64,000 nucleotides of DNA from Collinsella sp. (GTDB lineage Bacteria > Actinomycetota > Coriobacteriia > Coriobacteriales > Coriobacteriaceae): the NCBI GenBank assembly GCA_018368345.1, contig JAGZEK010000001.1, forward strand, positions 1-64,000. The letters are read 5' to 3'. This document shows positions 17,035 through 24,806 of the stretch, in pieces. The notes beneath the pieces are model-generated. The model was not told the DNA's origin. It saw only the letters and a list, made by a program, of their open reading frames with translations, and made no database searches. The position numbers and the translations under genes were made by a program. Numbering within the stretch: the stretch's first letter is position 1; the number at the start of each line of letters is the position of its first letter.

Positions 17035-18798
17035 CTAGTGTTTGCCGCCGTGGCTGTTGAGCCAGATATTGCGGCCCAGCATAAGCGCCAGCACCAGCGC
17101 GCTCACGTAGCCCATAAAGCCAATGACCGGGATACCAAACACAACCGGCTCGATGCGTGCGTAGTACACCACCGACGAACCGATAAACAGGCCGGCGATA
17201 ACGATAGCCATCGACATGCGGTCGATAATTCCGCCCAGCTGTCGCAGTGCCTTATCGCTGCTCATGATCTGCGTGTTCACCTTAAGCTGGCCGCGCGTAA
17301 GCATGCGCGAAGCCAGCCCCAGGTACTCAGCCGCCTCGAGTGAACCCTTCGCCGCGCGATAGCTGCTCGCGGCAAGATCGCGCCCCATGTCGCGCACGCG
17401 CGTATAGGTGCTTTTCTCGTTTTTAATGTGCGTTTGGATGATCTGGATCATGTTGACGTTGGGCATGTACTCGGTCAGCAAACCCTCGAGCGTCACCATG
17501 CCGCGCGCGAACATCGTTACCACGCTCGGCAGCTCAACGTCGTTTTTGCGCGCCAGGTTTAACAGCGAGGTCAAAAACTCGCCGATATCCAGATCCTTCA
17601 GGTCAAGGCCTGCAAAGTCAGCCACGATAAAGTCCAAATCGGACAAAAAGGCCGAATGATCGAGCTCAGCCGAGTCGCCACGCGTCACGGCGAAGCGCAT
17701 GAGCGAATCCTTGAGCTTGGGCACGTCACCCTCGGCCACGGCGAAAATCATGTCCTTGACGATACCGCGATCGTGACTCGACATGCGTCCGACCATGCCC
17801 AAGTCGATAAAGTAAACGATGCCGTCCTTGAGAATAATGTTTCCCGCATGCGGGTCGGCATGGAAAAAGCCGTCATCGAGCACCTGCGTCGAGTAATCCT
17901 CGACGATTGCGGCACCGATCTTTTCCAAGTCATAGCCCTCGGCCACCAAGCGTTCAGGATCGGCGATCGAAATGCCGTCGACGTAGTCCATAACCACCAC
18001 GTGCTCGGTGCACAGGTCCAGATAGGATTTAGGGCACGTCACGCCATGAACGCTCTTATGGAACTCGTAGAAGTCGTTGAGGTTTTTGGCCTCGGCCAAA
18101 AAGTTGGTCTCCTCGCGAAACGAGGTCCACAACTCCTCGACTACGCCGTGCAGGTCAACGAATTGATCGGTGTTGACGAACTTGGAAACGATACGCACCA
18201 CCGAGCGGATGATATCGATGTCCTGTGCCATAACCTGCTGCGCACCGGGGCGCTGCACCTTGACGGCCACGTCCTCGCCCGTCACCAGACGAGCGCGGTG
18301 CACCTGCGCGAGCGATGCGCTACCAAGCGGATTGGGGTCGATCGCATCGAACATCTCCCCCAGGCGCAGGCCGTATTCTTCCTCCAGGCAGCGAAGCACA
18401 ACCTCGTACGGCACCGGTTCCACGTCGGAGCGCAGACGGCGCAGCTCATCGCAAAAGCGCTGCGGCAGAATCTCGGACCGGTTGGCCAGAATCTGCCCCA
18501 TCTTGACGAACATGGGGCCGAGCTCCTCGAGCAGGCGGCGCAAACGAACCGGCGTGAGGTTATCCCACACGCGGTACTTTTTGACCAGGCGAACAATCTG
18601 CCCAATACGTTCGCGACGACCCGCCGGCGTGAGCTGATATTCCTCGTCCGGCGCCATCGCGTCGGGCTCCTCGGGCACCATATCGACAGCGCGCGGCTTC
18701 TTGCGAGCGCCCGAGACGGTGGCGTCGACCTCATCGACAACCGCCGCCTCGTCACACAAGGGGTCTTGATTGTTGTAATCGGTGGTGGGATCTGCCAT
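17035..18798 (-). CDS. AarF/ABC1/UbiB-type atypical protein kinase
   Basis: The 587-residue protein is an ABC1/UbiB atypical kinase. It shows KMGQILANRSEILP near 97 (the KxGQ motif), GSASLAQVHRARL with the A-rich loop near 157, VAVKVQRPG with the ATP-binding Lys, FHADPHAGNI near 310 (catalytic loop) and FIDLGMVGRM (metal-binding Asp). Two C-terminal membrane helices occupy about 525-580. In other bacteria UbiB proteins support quinone or isoprenoid-lipid biology; the substrate here is unknown. It starts 8 bases after a phasin-like gene, a pairing that suggests a joint function. No clear terminator is seen before the riboswitch promoter downstream. Confidence 0.9.
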   Translation of the reverse strand: MADPTTDYNNQDPLCDEAAVVDEVDATVSGARKKPRAVDMVPEEPDAMAPDEEYQLTPAGRRERIGQIVRLVKKYRVWDNLTPVRLRRLLEELGPMFVKMGQILANRSEILPQRFCDELRRLRSDVEPVPYEVVLRCLEEEYGLRLGEMFDAIDPNPLGSASLAQVHRARLVTGEDVAVKVQRPGAQQVMAQDIDIIRSVVRIVSKFVNTDQFVDLHGVVEELWTSFREETNFLAEAKNLNDFYEFHKSVHGVTCPKSYLDLCTEHVVVMDYVDGISIADPERLVAEGYDLEKIGAAIVEDYSTQVLDDGFFHADPHAGNIILKDGIVYFIDLGMVGRMSSHDRGIVKDMIFAVAEGDVPKLKDSLMRFAVTRGDSAELDHSAFLSDLDFIVADFAGLDLKDLDIGEFLTSLLNLARKNDVELPSVVTMFARGMVTLEGLLTEYMPNVNMIQIIQTHIKNEKSTYTRVRDMGRDLAASSYRAAKGSLEAAEYLGLASRMLTRGQLKVNTQIMSSDKALRQLGGIIDRMSMAIVIAGLFIGSSVVYYARIEPVVFGIPVIGFMGYVSALVLALMLGRNIWLNSHGGKH

Positions 18799-18806
18799 CT
18801 GCGCTA

Positions 18807-19223
18807 CTACTCGGCCTCTTCGGTATCCTTCGCATCGTCGGGCTCAACGGACTCGACGGGCACCGAGGTCACGTTGTCCTCGACCGAATCGACGATGTCG
18901 CGCACATGGGCCAGGAAGGCCGTGCGCTCGGGGGCTGTCATGACGCGGACGCGAGCCAGAATGAGCTCGTCGAGCACGCGCTGGGCCGCGGTCTCGCCCT
19001 GCATGCCCAAGCGCTCGGTCAGATCGGAGATGGTACCGCCGGCCTGTTCGAACATGTCGGACACACTGCGGGCGATACCGGGGGCGCCTGCGTCCTTGCG
19101 CACCTGCTCGCCCTTGGTGTTAAGGTCGTCGAGAACCTTCTTGCTGCCCTCGACGGCAACGGCGGCGGCGCCGAAGCCCACGTTGATGGCGCCGTTAACA
19201 AGCTGATCGAGTTTCATAACCAT
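18807..19223 (-). CDS. Phasin-like helical protein
   Basis: The 138-residue protein is predicted to be mostly helical. It has an N-terminal Gly/Ala-rich amphipathic stretch (AINVGFGAAAVAVEGSKK), a middle segment ending MQGETAAQRVLDELILARV, and an acidic tail. It resembles the phasin or poly(hydroxyalkanoate) granule-associated family, often found beside UbiB-type kinases, as here. No PHA synthase is present in the window, so granule coating is not implied; it may be a partner or membrane adaptor of the kinase. The start at 19223 is set by TTGGAGA 6 bases upstream. Confidence 0.65.
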   Translation of the reverse strand: MVMKLDQLVNGAINVGFGAAAVAVEGSKKVLDDLNTKGEQVRKDAGAPGIARSVSDMFEQAGGTISDLTERLGMQGETAAQRVLDELILARVRVMTAPERTAFLAHVRDIVDSVEDNVTSVPVESVEPDDAKDTEEAE

Positions 19224-19322
19224 GGTTGTCTCCAATCACAAACAACTGCATTGGCGTTCTTGTACCCAAGATTGAGTGAAAGCGACAAAGCGTTTAAGCG
19301 CTATTCGATCGACGGGAAATCC

Positions 19323-20846
19323 CTATCTCACGTTGTCGTTCATCGCGAAAGAGTTCTTCATGGCGCAGCTCGTGGTGTAGAGCACCTTGCCCAACAGGGC
19401 ATCGGTCTCCACGCGCACGAGCTCGGCAAACTCCTCGTTGGCGCGTGCAAGCTCGGCAGGCACCTCGGCCTCGGGCAGAACGGCTACGGCAGCGTCGACG
19501 TCATGAATCTGCTTGTGGCCCATGCCGCCGACCTTCTCCTGATAATCCTCGACTGCGCGGCCGCACTCATGGAAGCGGACGTCGGCCAGCGCGCCGATCA
19601 GGCGGTTGGCCCAGTAGAAGTTTTCGGACGTCACGCGAGCCTGCGTGTCGGCAAAGTACTCGGGCATGGTCTCGACGTTGGCGTACAGCGGCACGAGCGC
19701 GTTAAACGAGTTGGAGCCAAACGCCATCCGCTGCACGGCGCGATACGCCGGCTGCGCATAGGGGCGCAGTTGCAGCACGGCAAGCTGGCTGTTGCGGTTG
19801 ATGCCGATGGGACGATAAGCACCGCGCGTGGCGGGCGTACCCTTACTGCCGTAGCAGTCGTACTCCGTGCCCTGGTAGTGGCTCGAAAGCACGTACTTGA
19901 TGTCCTCGAGGGTCACCTTGCGCTCGGGCACGCGGCTCCAGGGGATGTCGTCGCTCTCGGGCGTGTAGTCGGCGTCGGGGCCGTCCCACACATCGCTGGG
20001 GTTGAGGCAACGCTGCATGTACCAGGCGCGCGGCGTGTTGTAGACGTGGTCGCTGTCGCTGTGCGAGCCAAAGGCCTCGCGCGGGTTGAAGACCGTCGCC
20101 GGACCGTCGCCCTCGACGCCCAGCGTCAGGTCCAGATGCCACTCGGCCATCCAGGCGCGCAGGTCGGCGGAGCACATGTGATCAGCCTGGGCGCCCTCGG
20201 CGTCATCCAGGTCAAAGCTGTCGATACCCAGCTGGTTGGGCATGGTCACATAGGCGTCGTCAGGCACGCGCTTGGCGATCCAGTGGTGACCGCCGATGGT
20301 CTCGAGCCACCAGATCTCGTCCACATCACTAAAGGCGATGCCGTTGTTCTCGTAGGTGCCGTAGCGCTCGAGCAGGTTGCCCAGGATACGCACGCCGTCG
20401 CGGGCGGACTTGGCATACGGCAGCACCAGGGTCACCATGTCCTCCTCGCCCAGGCCACCGGGCTGCGCCGGAACATAGCCGTCCTCGCCCTCGTTGCCCT
20501 TGGCGGGCACGTAGTCGACGAGCGGGTCGGCGCCGCGAACGCGCTCGTTGGTGGTGAGCGTCTCGGTTGCGGACATGCCCACATTGAGCTCGTTGAAGCC
20601 GGCCTCGGCCCAGATGCCGTGGCCCGGGACAACATCGGGGACGCTCGTGTAGCGCATGGGGTTATCGGGCAGTTCAACGGTCAGGTGACTCAGGACGCTC
20701 GTGTAGACGCGCGGCTGCTCGTCGGGATGCACCACGCGCATGCGCTTGGGCTCAAACACCCCGTTGGACGAGTCCTCGTTACGCGCGACCAGGGTCGACC
20801 CGTCGTAGCTCGCGTTCTTACCGACCAAAATCGTTGTGCACGGCAT
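19323..20846 (-). CDS. C69 family dipeptidase
   Basis: The 507-residue product is a peptidase family C69 (PepD-type) N-terminal nucleophile dipeptidase. It starts MPCTTILVGKNAS, where Cys3 is the expected nucleophile after trimming, and continues with DGSTLVARNEDS, typical of the fold. Further family stretches include GHGIWAEAGFNELNVGMSATE near 75 and EIWWLETIGGHHW near 170. The start is placed at 20846 because AGGAGG lies 6 bases before it, while the ATG two codons earlier directly abuts that site. No secretion signal is visible, so it probably acts on cytosolic dipeptides. Confidence 0.92.
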   Translation of the reverse strand: MPCTTILVGKNASYDGSTLVARNEDSSNGVFEPKRMRVVHPDEQPRVYTSVLSHLTVELPDNPMRYTSVPDVVPGHGIWAEAGFNELNVGMSATETLTTNERVRGADPLVDYVPAKGNEGEDGYVPAQPGGLGEEDMVTLVLPYAKSARDGVRILGNLLERYGTYENNGIAFSDVDEIWWLETIGGHHWIAKRVPDDAYVTMPNQLGIDSFDLDDAEGAQADHMCSADLRAWMAEWHLDLTLGVEGDGPATVFNPREAFGSHSDSDHVYNTPRAWYMQRCLNPSDVWDGPDADYTPESDDIPWSRVPERKVTLEDIKYVLSSHYQGTEYDCYGSKGTPATRGAYRPIGINRNSQLAVLQLRPYAQPAYRAVQRMAFGSNSFNALVPLYANVETMPEYFADTQARVTSENFYWANRLIGALADVRFHECGRAVEDYQEKVGGMGHKQIHDVDAAVAVLPEAEVPAELARANEEFAELVRVETDALLGKVLYTTSCAMKNSFAMNDNVR

Positions 20847-20933
20847 GCGCATCCTCCTTGAGCGAAGAAATCAAACGATAACAGTGTATCGCTTCGGCGC
20901 AGAAAGGGCGAAACCACGGCCTCGGCAGCCCTT

Positions 20934-21163
20934 GTGGTCAAAAAATGCCAAATATGAGTACTGTCACCAATTTAGTAACAGCAAATTTCCTTGTAATGAG
21001 TGCTGAAGATCCCTATTTGTCCAAAAGCGAGACAGCGTTATTCCCCATAGGTTCAATAAAATGGGTTTCCTAACGAGAATGAATATCGTTAGGAAACCCA
21101 AAAGACGTAAAACATATGTGACTATCATGGCAACAGTACTCATATTTGGCGCTTTTTGACCAC
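20934..21163. repeat. AT-rich intergenic element with 31-bp inverted terminal repeats
   Basis: The arms 20934-20964 and 21133-21163 are inverted copies with only two mismatches, starting GTGGTCAAAAA and ending AGTACTGT. They enclose 168 bases without a gene. Inside lie a 19-bp dyad (20962-20980) and a perfect 14-bp hairpin (21063-21099). The AT content is well above the flanks. It fills the whole space between the divergently placed C69 gene and the end of folD. It looks like a MITE-type or structured intergenic element; no target-site duplication was seen. Confidence 0.7.
21063..21099 (-). terminator. Terminator hairpin of the fchA-folD transcript
   Basis: GGGTTTCCTAACGA (21063-21076) and TCGTTAGGAAACCC (21086-21099) form a perfect 14-bp stem with a 9-base loop. 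On the minus strand ATTTTATT follows, consistent with termination about 100 bases past the folD stop. It sits inside the inverted-repeat element. Confidence 0.75.
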
Positions 21164-21200
21164 GTGGTATATGGCTAACCCCTCAAACAGCCCAAAACGC

Positions 21201-22055
21201 CTATTTCGATGCGCGCTCCGCCGCCTCGATCACATGCTTGGCGAGAATTGCCGTCGTCACAGCTCCCACGCCGCCCGGCACGGGCGTGATGGCGCCAACG
21301 ACCGGCTCCGCGGCATCGAAATCAACGTCGCCGACCAACTTGCCGGCCGCCTCATCCCAGTTAATGCCCACATCGATAACCGTCTGGCCCTTGCGGACCG
21401 CATCCGCGCCAATCGTACGCGCGCGTCCGACCGCAGCAACGACAATGTCGGCAGCTCGACACTCGGCAGTGAGATCGCGCGTGTGCGTATGACACGTCGT
21501 CACGGTAGCATTGCGCAACGTAAGCATGGCGGCTACAGGACGCCCGATCACCAGCGAGCGACCGACAACGGCAACCTTGGCGCCGTCCAGCTCAACGCCA
21601 TAGTGATCCAGAATCGCCAGCACAGCTTCTGCCGTGCAGGGGGCAAAACCCTCGCCACGCCCCGAAAGCGTAGTGAGCAGCGAAGCCGGCGTCATGGAGT
21701 CAACGTCCTTGGCGGGATCGAGCGCCGCGGCAACGGCGTCTTCGTCAAGGCCGGCGGGCAGCGGACGGAACAGCAGGCAGCCATGGACAGCCGAATCGGC
21801 ATTGATCTCCTCGATGGCAGACAACAGCTCGTCCTGTGAAACATCGTCGGGAAGCAAAACACGACGAGCTTCGATGCCCACCTTTTCGCAGCGCTTAAGG
21901 GCGCCACGCTCGTAGGACAGGTCGTCCTCGCGCTCGCCCACACGCACGATAGTAAGCGTCGGAACAACGCCGCGCTCGCGCAGCGTAGTGCAGCGGGCAG
22001 CGAGTTCCTCAGTCAACGCGCGGGCGACCGGAGCGCCCTTCAATAGCTCGGCCAT
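21201..22055 (-). CDS. folD: Bifunctional methylenetetrahydrofolate dehydrogenase/methenyltetrahydrofolate cyclohydrolase
   Basis: FolD interconverts 5,10-methylene-, 5,10-methenyl- and 10-formyl-tetrahydrofolate. The 284-residue protein shows the family landmarks VGEREDDLSYERGALKRCEKVGI near 45 (catalytic Lys region), a P-rich LPAG segment, VAVVGRSLVIGRPVAAML near 160 (NADP-binding loop) and the C-terminal DVDFDAAEP...TPVPGGVGAVTTA motif. The start at 22055 follows GAGGGGA. It begins 2 bases after fchA, a close operon for C1-folate flow together with fhs at 33312-34979. Confidence 0.95.
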   Translation of the reverse strand: MAELLKGAPVARALTEELAARCTTLRERGVVPTLTIVRVGEREDDLSYERGALKRCEKVGIEARRVLLPDDVSQDELLSAIEEINADSAVHGCLLFRPLPAGLDEDAVAAALDPAKDVDSMTPASLLTTLSGRGEGFAPCTAEAVLAILDHYGVELDGAKVAVVGRSLVIGRPVAAMLTLRNATVTTCHTHTRDLTAECRAADIVVAAVGRARTIGADAVRKGQTVIDVGINWDEAAGKLVGDVDFDAAEPVVGAITPVPGGVGAVTTAILAKHVIEAAERASK

Positions 22056-22057
22056 GG

Positions 22058-22690
22058 CTATCCCCTCTTCCTTGCAGCGTCGGCAGCGCGGCGTGCCAGC
22101 GCATCGGCACGCGGCAGCCACGTATCCAGCAGCTCATCGCACGCCGCCTCGAGCCCCTCGGCGCGGGCGCGATCCTTCATGGACGTGGTATTGGCAAAGA
22201 GCGTCAGGCTCGCGCCCTGCATGGCGGCACGGCAGAACACGGCACCGCACGCCACGTCGGACAGCAGCTGGCGCGAACCCTTATCGGCCATGTCCTCGAG
22301 CAATGCCAGCGCACGTCCGCAGGCATCCATGATGCGGTACGGCGGCATCGCGGCCACATGCAACGCATCCTGAATCGCGGTCGCTCGAGCCGGATCGTCA
22401 CGCGGAATACCGTACGCCGCGGACACCTGCCCATAGGCACGAACGTCCTCGGCAACCAACTCGACAAGCTCCTGGGCCAGCTCATCAGCATGGACAAACG
22501 CACGCGTCAGGTCATCCGCACGATCAGCAAGCGCGGGATTGGTCGCACCGTAGCGGGCAACCATTCCGCACAGCGACGCGCCCAGCGCGCCCACAAAGGC
22601 GCTCGCGCTGCCACCGCCGGGAACCGGCTCGCGCGCGGCCAGCGCCTCGGCAAACCCGCGGCAGGTCTTGTCCATCATCTCTTGGCTCAT
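22058..22690 (-). CDS. fchA: Cyclodeaminase/methenyltetrahydrofolate cyclohydrolase
   Basis: The 210-residue protein belongs to the formiminotransferase-cyclodeaminase family (FchA/FTCD_C). It starts with a helical segment and carries EPVPGGGSASAFVGALGASL near 20, the glycine-rich folate-binding signature, and is mostly helical thereafter. It either opens methenyl-THF to formyl-THF or deaminates formimino-THF. The AAGGTG site supports the ATG at 22690 over one two codons earlier. It lies directly before folD in one operon. Having both FolD and FchA suggests the cyclohydrolase step is separately provided or formimino-THF is fed in. Confidence 0.9.
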   Translation of the reverse strand: MSQEMMDKTCRGFAEALAAREPVPGGGSASAFVGALGASLCGMVARYGATNPALADRADDLTRAFVHADELAQELVELVAEDVRAYGQVSAAYGIPRDDPARATAIQDALHVAAMPPYRIMDACGRALALLEDMADKGSRQLLSDVACGAVFCRAAMQGASLTLFANTTSMKDRARAEGLEAACDELLDTWLPRADALARRAADAARKRG

Positions 22691-23067
22691 ACGCATGCAC
22701 CTTCAAGTCATATACATCGGTCGAGCGGCAACCGCCGACCGACCGCATCGATCACATAATGGTGCTAAGTCTAGCCCATAAGCACATGGGCGTCAGCGCA
22801 CCTGGCCATCGCGGATTTCTATGACGAACGATAGGCCATGCCAACGCAAACATGGGACACATGGCCCACGTTTCGAGACTCCCGGGCAGCGGCAACTGGG
22901 GCATACATATAGGTAAGGAGCCCCATGTTGGGGCAACGCTCATCACGGCACCGGACGACGAATGGAGGAATCACCGCACAGCAAACAAAGTCATCATGTG
23001 CACGCGCAACCGCCGCCCCAGCGATCCGCGGCACACGATGTCCCTGGCAGACAAGGAGGACGCCACC
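22691..23067. other. 377-base gap before the first lipoprotein gene
   Basis: No gene is supported. The gap separates the divergent fchA and lipoprotein genes and should carry both promoters, but I see no convincing -35/-10 pair. It includes the motif at 22852-22869 shared with the second lipoprotein gene. Confidence 0.5.
22852..22869 (+). promoter_or_regulatory. Shared upstream motif, copy 1
   Basis: ATGGGACACATGGCCCAC is found identically here and at 23816-23833, each upstream of one of two paralogous lipoprotein genes (199 and 74 bases before the start). TGGG and CCCA ends make it partly dyadic. It may be a regulatory site or a remnant of the duplication. Confidence 0.45.
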
Positions 23068-23667
23068 ATGAAGAAAAAGACCCTATCGATCCTTTCCCTT
23101 TGCATCGCCCTCTTTGCCGCGTTTGCCCTTGTCGGCTGCGGCGGGAGCGCATCGGGCGGCAGCAGCGCCTCCAAGAGCGAGAGCAAGGAAAAGACCCCCG
23201 TCGCCAAGAAGACCGACTTTATCTGGTTTAAGGTCGAGATGCCCGAGGGCGTCGGCGTAAGCGACTCCGCCGGCAAGAATGCCGACAGGGTCCAGCTCAC
23301 CTTCCCCGAAGACGAGAACGCCTCGGCCGATCGTTTTATCCCCGTTTGGAAAAAAGCGCTGACTGCCGAGGAATCCCACGCCGACCAGGCGGAAAAGAAG
23401 GGGGATACGTTCCAGTGGAAGGATGGCGGGTCCGTCGAGTATAACGGCAGGACGTGGCTCGTCGGAACGTACGAGGACAACAGTGGCATCACAACCCTCC
23501 TCTTTACCGACGTTGAGCCGGGAAGCGTCTACGTCCTCATCTCGAACTTCGACCAGCACAAGAAAGAAGCCGAGGCGCTCCTCAACTCCATCGAGTTCCC
23601 CGATGACATGGCAGAGGCAGTTTCCGAGGCACGCGAAGTCGAGATTTCGAGCATCGAGATCAAGTAA
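23068..23667 (+). CDS. Predicted lipoprotein, tandem paralogue 1
   Basis: The 199-residue protein has a lipoprotein signal peptide: basic MKKK, a hydrophobic core and the lipobox LVGC with Cys24, followed by a Gly/Ser-rich spacer. The mature domain (about 48-199) begins DFIWFKVEMPEGV and has predicted beta strands; it resembles no family I can name. AGGAGG lies 8 bases before the ATG at 23068. Together with the next gene it is a clear tandem duplication with similar N- and C-terminal ends (both finish near IEIK). Surface location is predicted; the function is unknown. Confidence 0.85.
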   Translation: MKKKTLSILSLCIALFAAFALVGCGGSASGGSSASKSESKEKTPVAKKTDFIWFKVEMPEGVGVSDSAGKNADRVQLTFPEDENASADRFIPVWKKALTAEESHADQAEKKGDTFQWKDGGSVEYNGRTWLVGTYEDNSGITTLLFTDVEPGSVYVLISNFDQHKKEAEALLNSIEFPDDMAEAVSEAREVEISSIEIK

Positions 23668-23735
23668 CGGGACACCCGCACGCGCCTACGCGCACCAGCG
23701 CGCATGCGCCCATTAAAACAACGGGCGCCCAACCC

Positions 23736-23768
23736 GGGGGGGCCGACAGCATCGGCCCTCCCCTCTTT
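23736..23768 (+). terminator. Terminator after lipoprotein paralogue 1
   Basis: A G-run plus GGCCGA (23736-23746) pairs with TCGGCC plus CTCCCC (23752-23763), with a bulge and a 5-base loop, followed by TCTTTT. Confidence 0.75.
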
Positions 23769-23815
23769 TGGACCCGCGCATATTGCCACTTGTCGGCGCA
23801 ATTCCAGCCCTCAGA

Positions 23816-23833
23816 ATGGGACACATGGCCCAC
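23816..23833 (+). promoter_or_regulatory. Shared upstream motif, copy 2
   Basis: The 18-base sequence is identical to that at 22852-22869 and lies 74 bases before the second lipoprotein start. Identity over 18 bases in otherwise different upstream regions suggests selection or recent duplication. Confidence 0.45.
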
Positions 23834-23906
23834 CCTAGCGAGCCGTCCACGCGTACAGTAAAGGCAGGTAATCCATGAGCGGTTACAGATCGAGGAGGAC
23901 ACGACC

Positions 23907-24500
23907 ATGAAAAAGAAGGCCTTTGCGATTCTCACCCTCTGCATCAGTCTCTTTGCCGCGGTTGCCCTGGTGGGTTGCGGCGGAAGCGGCGGCGCTACCG
24001 GCAGTGGCGGTGGCGGCGGCGCAGAAAAGCCAGCCGTGGATATGAGGACCGACTTCATCTGGTTTAAGGTCGAGGTGCCCGAGGGCGTCGAAATCACGGA
24101 CGTCGCAGGCGACACGGCCGATAGGGCCCAGTTTAAGTTCACCGAGAGCGAGCACGCCAGCGACCGCTTCATCCCCGTCTTCGACTCTGACAAGAACGCT
24201 GACGAGCTGTTCGACTACGAGGCCAAATGGAAGGCCAACTTTGAGTGGACCGAGAATGATCCCGTCAAGTACAACGGCAAGACCTGGCGCAACGCTTCCT
24301 ATACACACTCGGGCGGCGTGACGACTGAGTACTTCACCGAAGCAGGCGGCGGCAGCGTATACGTGAGCATCGACAACGTCGAGGAGCACAAGGACGCCGT
24401 CGAGACCATGATGAAGTCTCTGGAATTTGCCGACGACATCGCCGAAGCCAAGACCGAGGCCATGGACGTCAAGCTCGACGATATCGAGATCAAGCGCTAA
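23907..24500 (+). CDS. Predicted lipoprotein, tandem paralogue 2
   Basis: The 197-residue protein parallels the preceding gene: MKKK, hydrophobic core, lipobox LVGC with Cys24, a Gly-rich spacer, then a domain beginning DFIWFKVEVPEGV. The two align over the whole length, with shared FIP-(V) and SVYV-(L/S)-I strands and an acidic C-terminus. A GAGGAGGA site precedes the ATG. The paralogues differ most in the middle, as expected of diverging ligand loops. Each has its own terminator, so they are expressed as separate units. The function is unknown. Confidence 0.85.
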   Translation: MKKKAFAILTLCISLFAAVALVGCGGSGGATGSGGGGGAEKPAVDMRTDFIWFKVEVPEGVEITDVAGDTADRAQFKFTESEHASDRFIPVFDSDKNADELFDYEAKWKANFEWTENDPVKYNGKTWRNASYTHSGGVTTEYFTEAGGGSVYVSIDNVEEHKDAVETMMKSLEFADDIAEAKTEAMDVKLDDIEIKR

Positions 24501-24570
24501 GCAACTGGCGAGCGCAGCGGGAAACACGGGCGCAGTGCAAACAAGCGACGGTGCCCCAGCGTTTCGTACT

Positions 24571-24606
24571 AAGGGAGGGCCGGTAAACCGACCCTCCCTT
24601 TCTTAT
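24571..24606 (+). terminator. Terminator after lipoprotein paralogue 2
   Basis: AAGGGAGGG-C-CGG (24571-24583) pairs with CCG-A-CCCTCCCTT (24588-24600) around TAAA, followed by TCTT. Confidence 0.9.
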
Positions 24607-24806
24607 GCCGACACCTGACGAACGCGAGGATGCCGGACGCCGGAACCACCCCAAATGTGGCAACGGTACGAAAACGGCAAGCACCCAAACACGTCCGCCC
24701 GCCGATTTATAGCGCCGCGCACACAATTTAAGCCGACACCTTTAAACATCCGGGCAGTATAGTGACCAAAATGAGCGCATTACCGCACCCTGCGAATGGA
24801 GGAGTT

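Noticed and set aside
18906..20861. Long plus-strand frame opposite the phasin-like and C69 genes
   Set aside because: Antisense shadow; His/Gly/Val-rich and without motifs.
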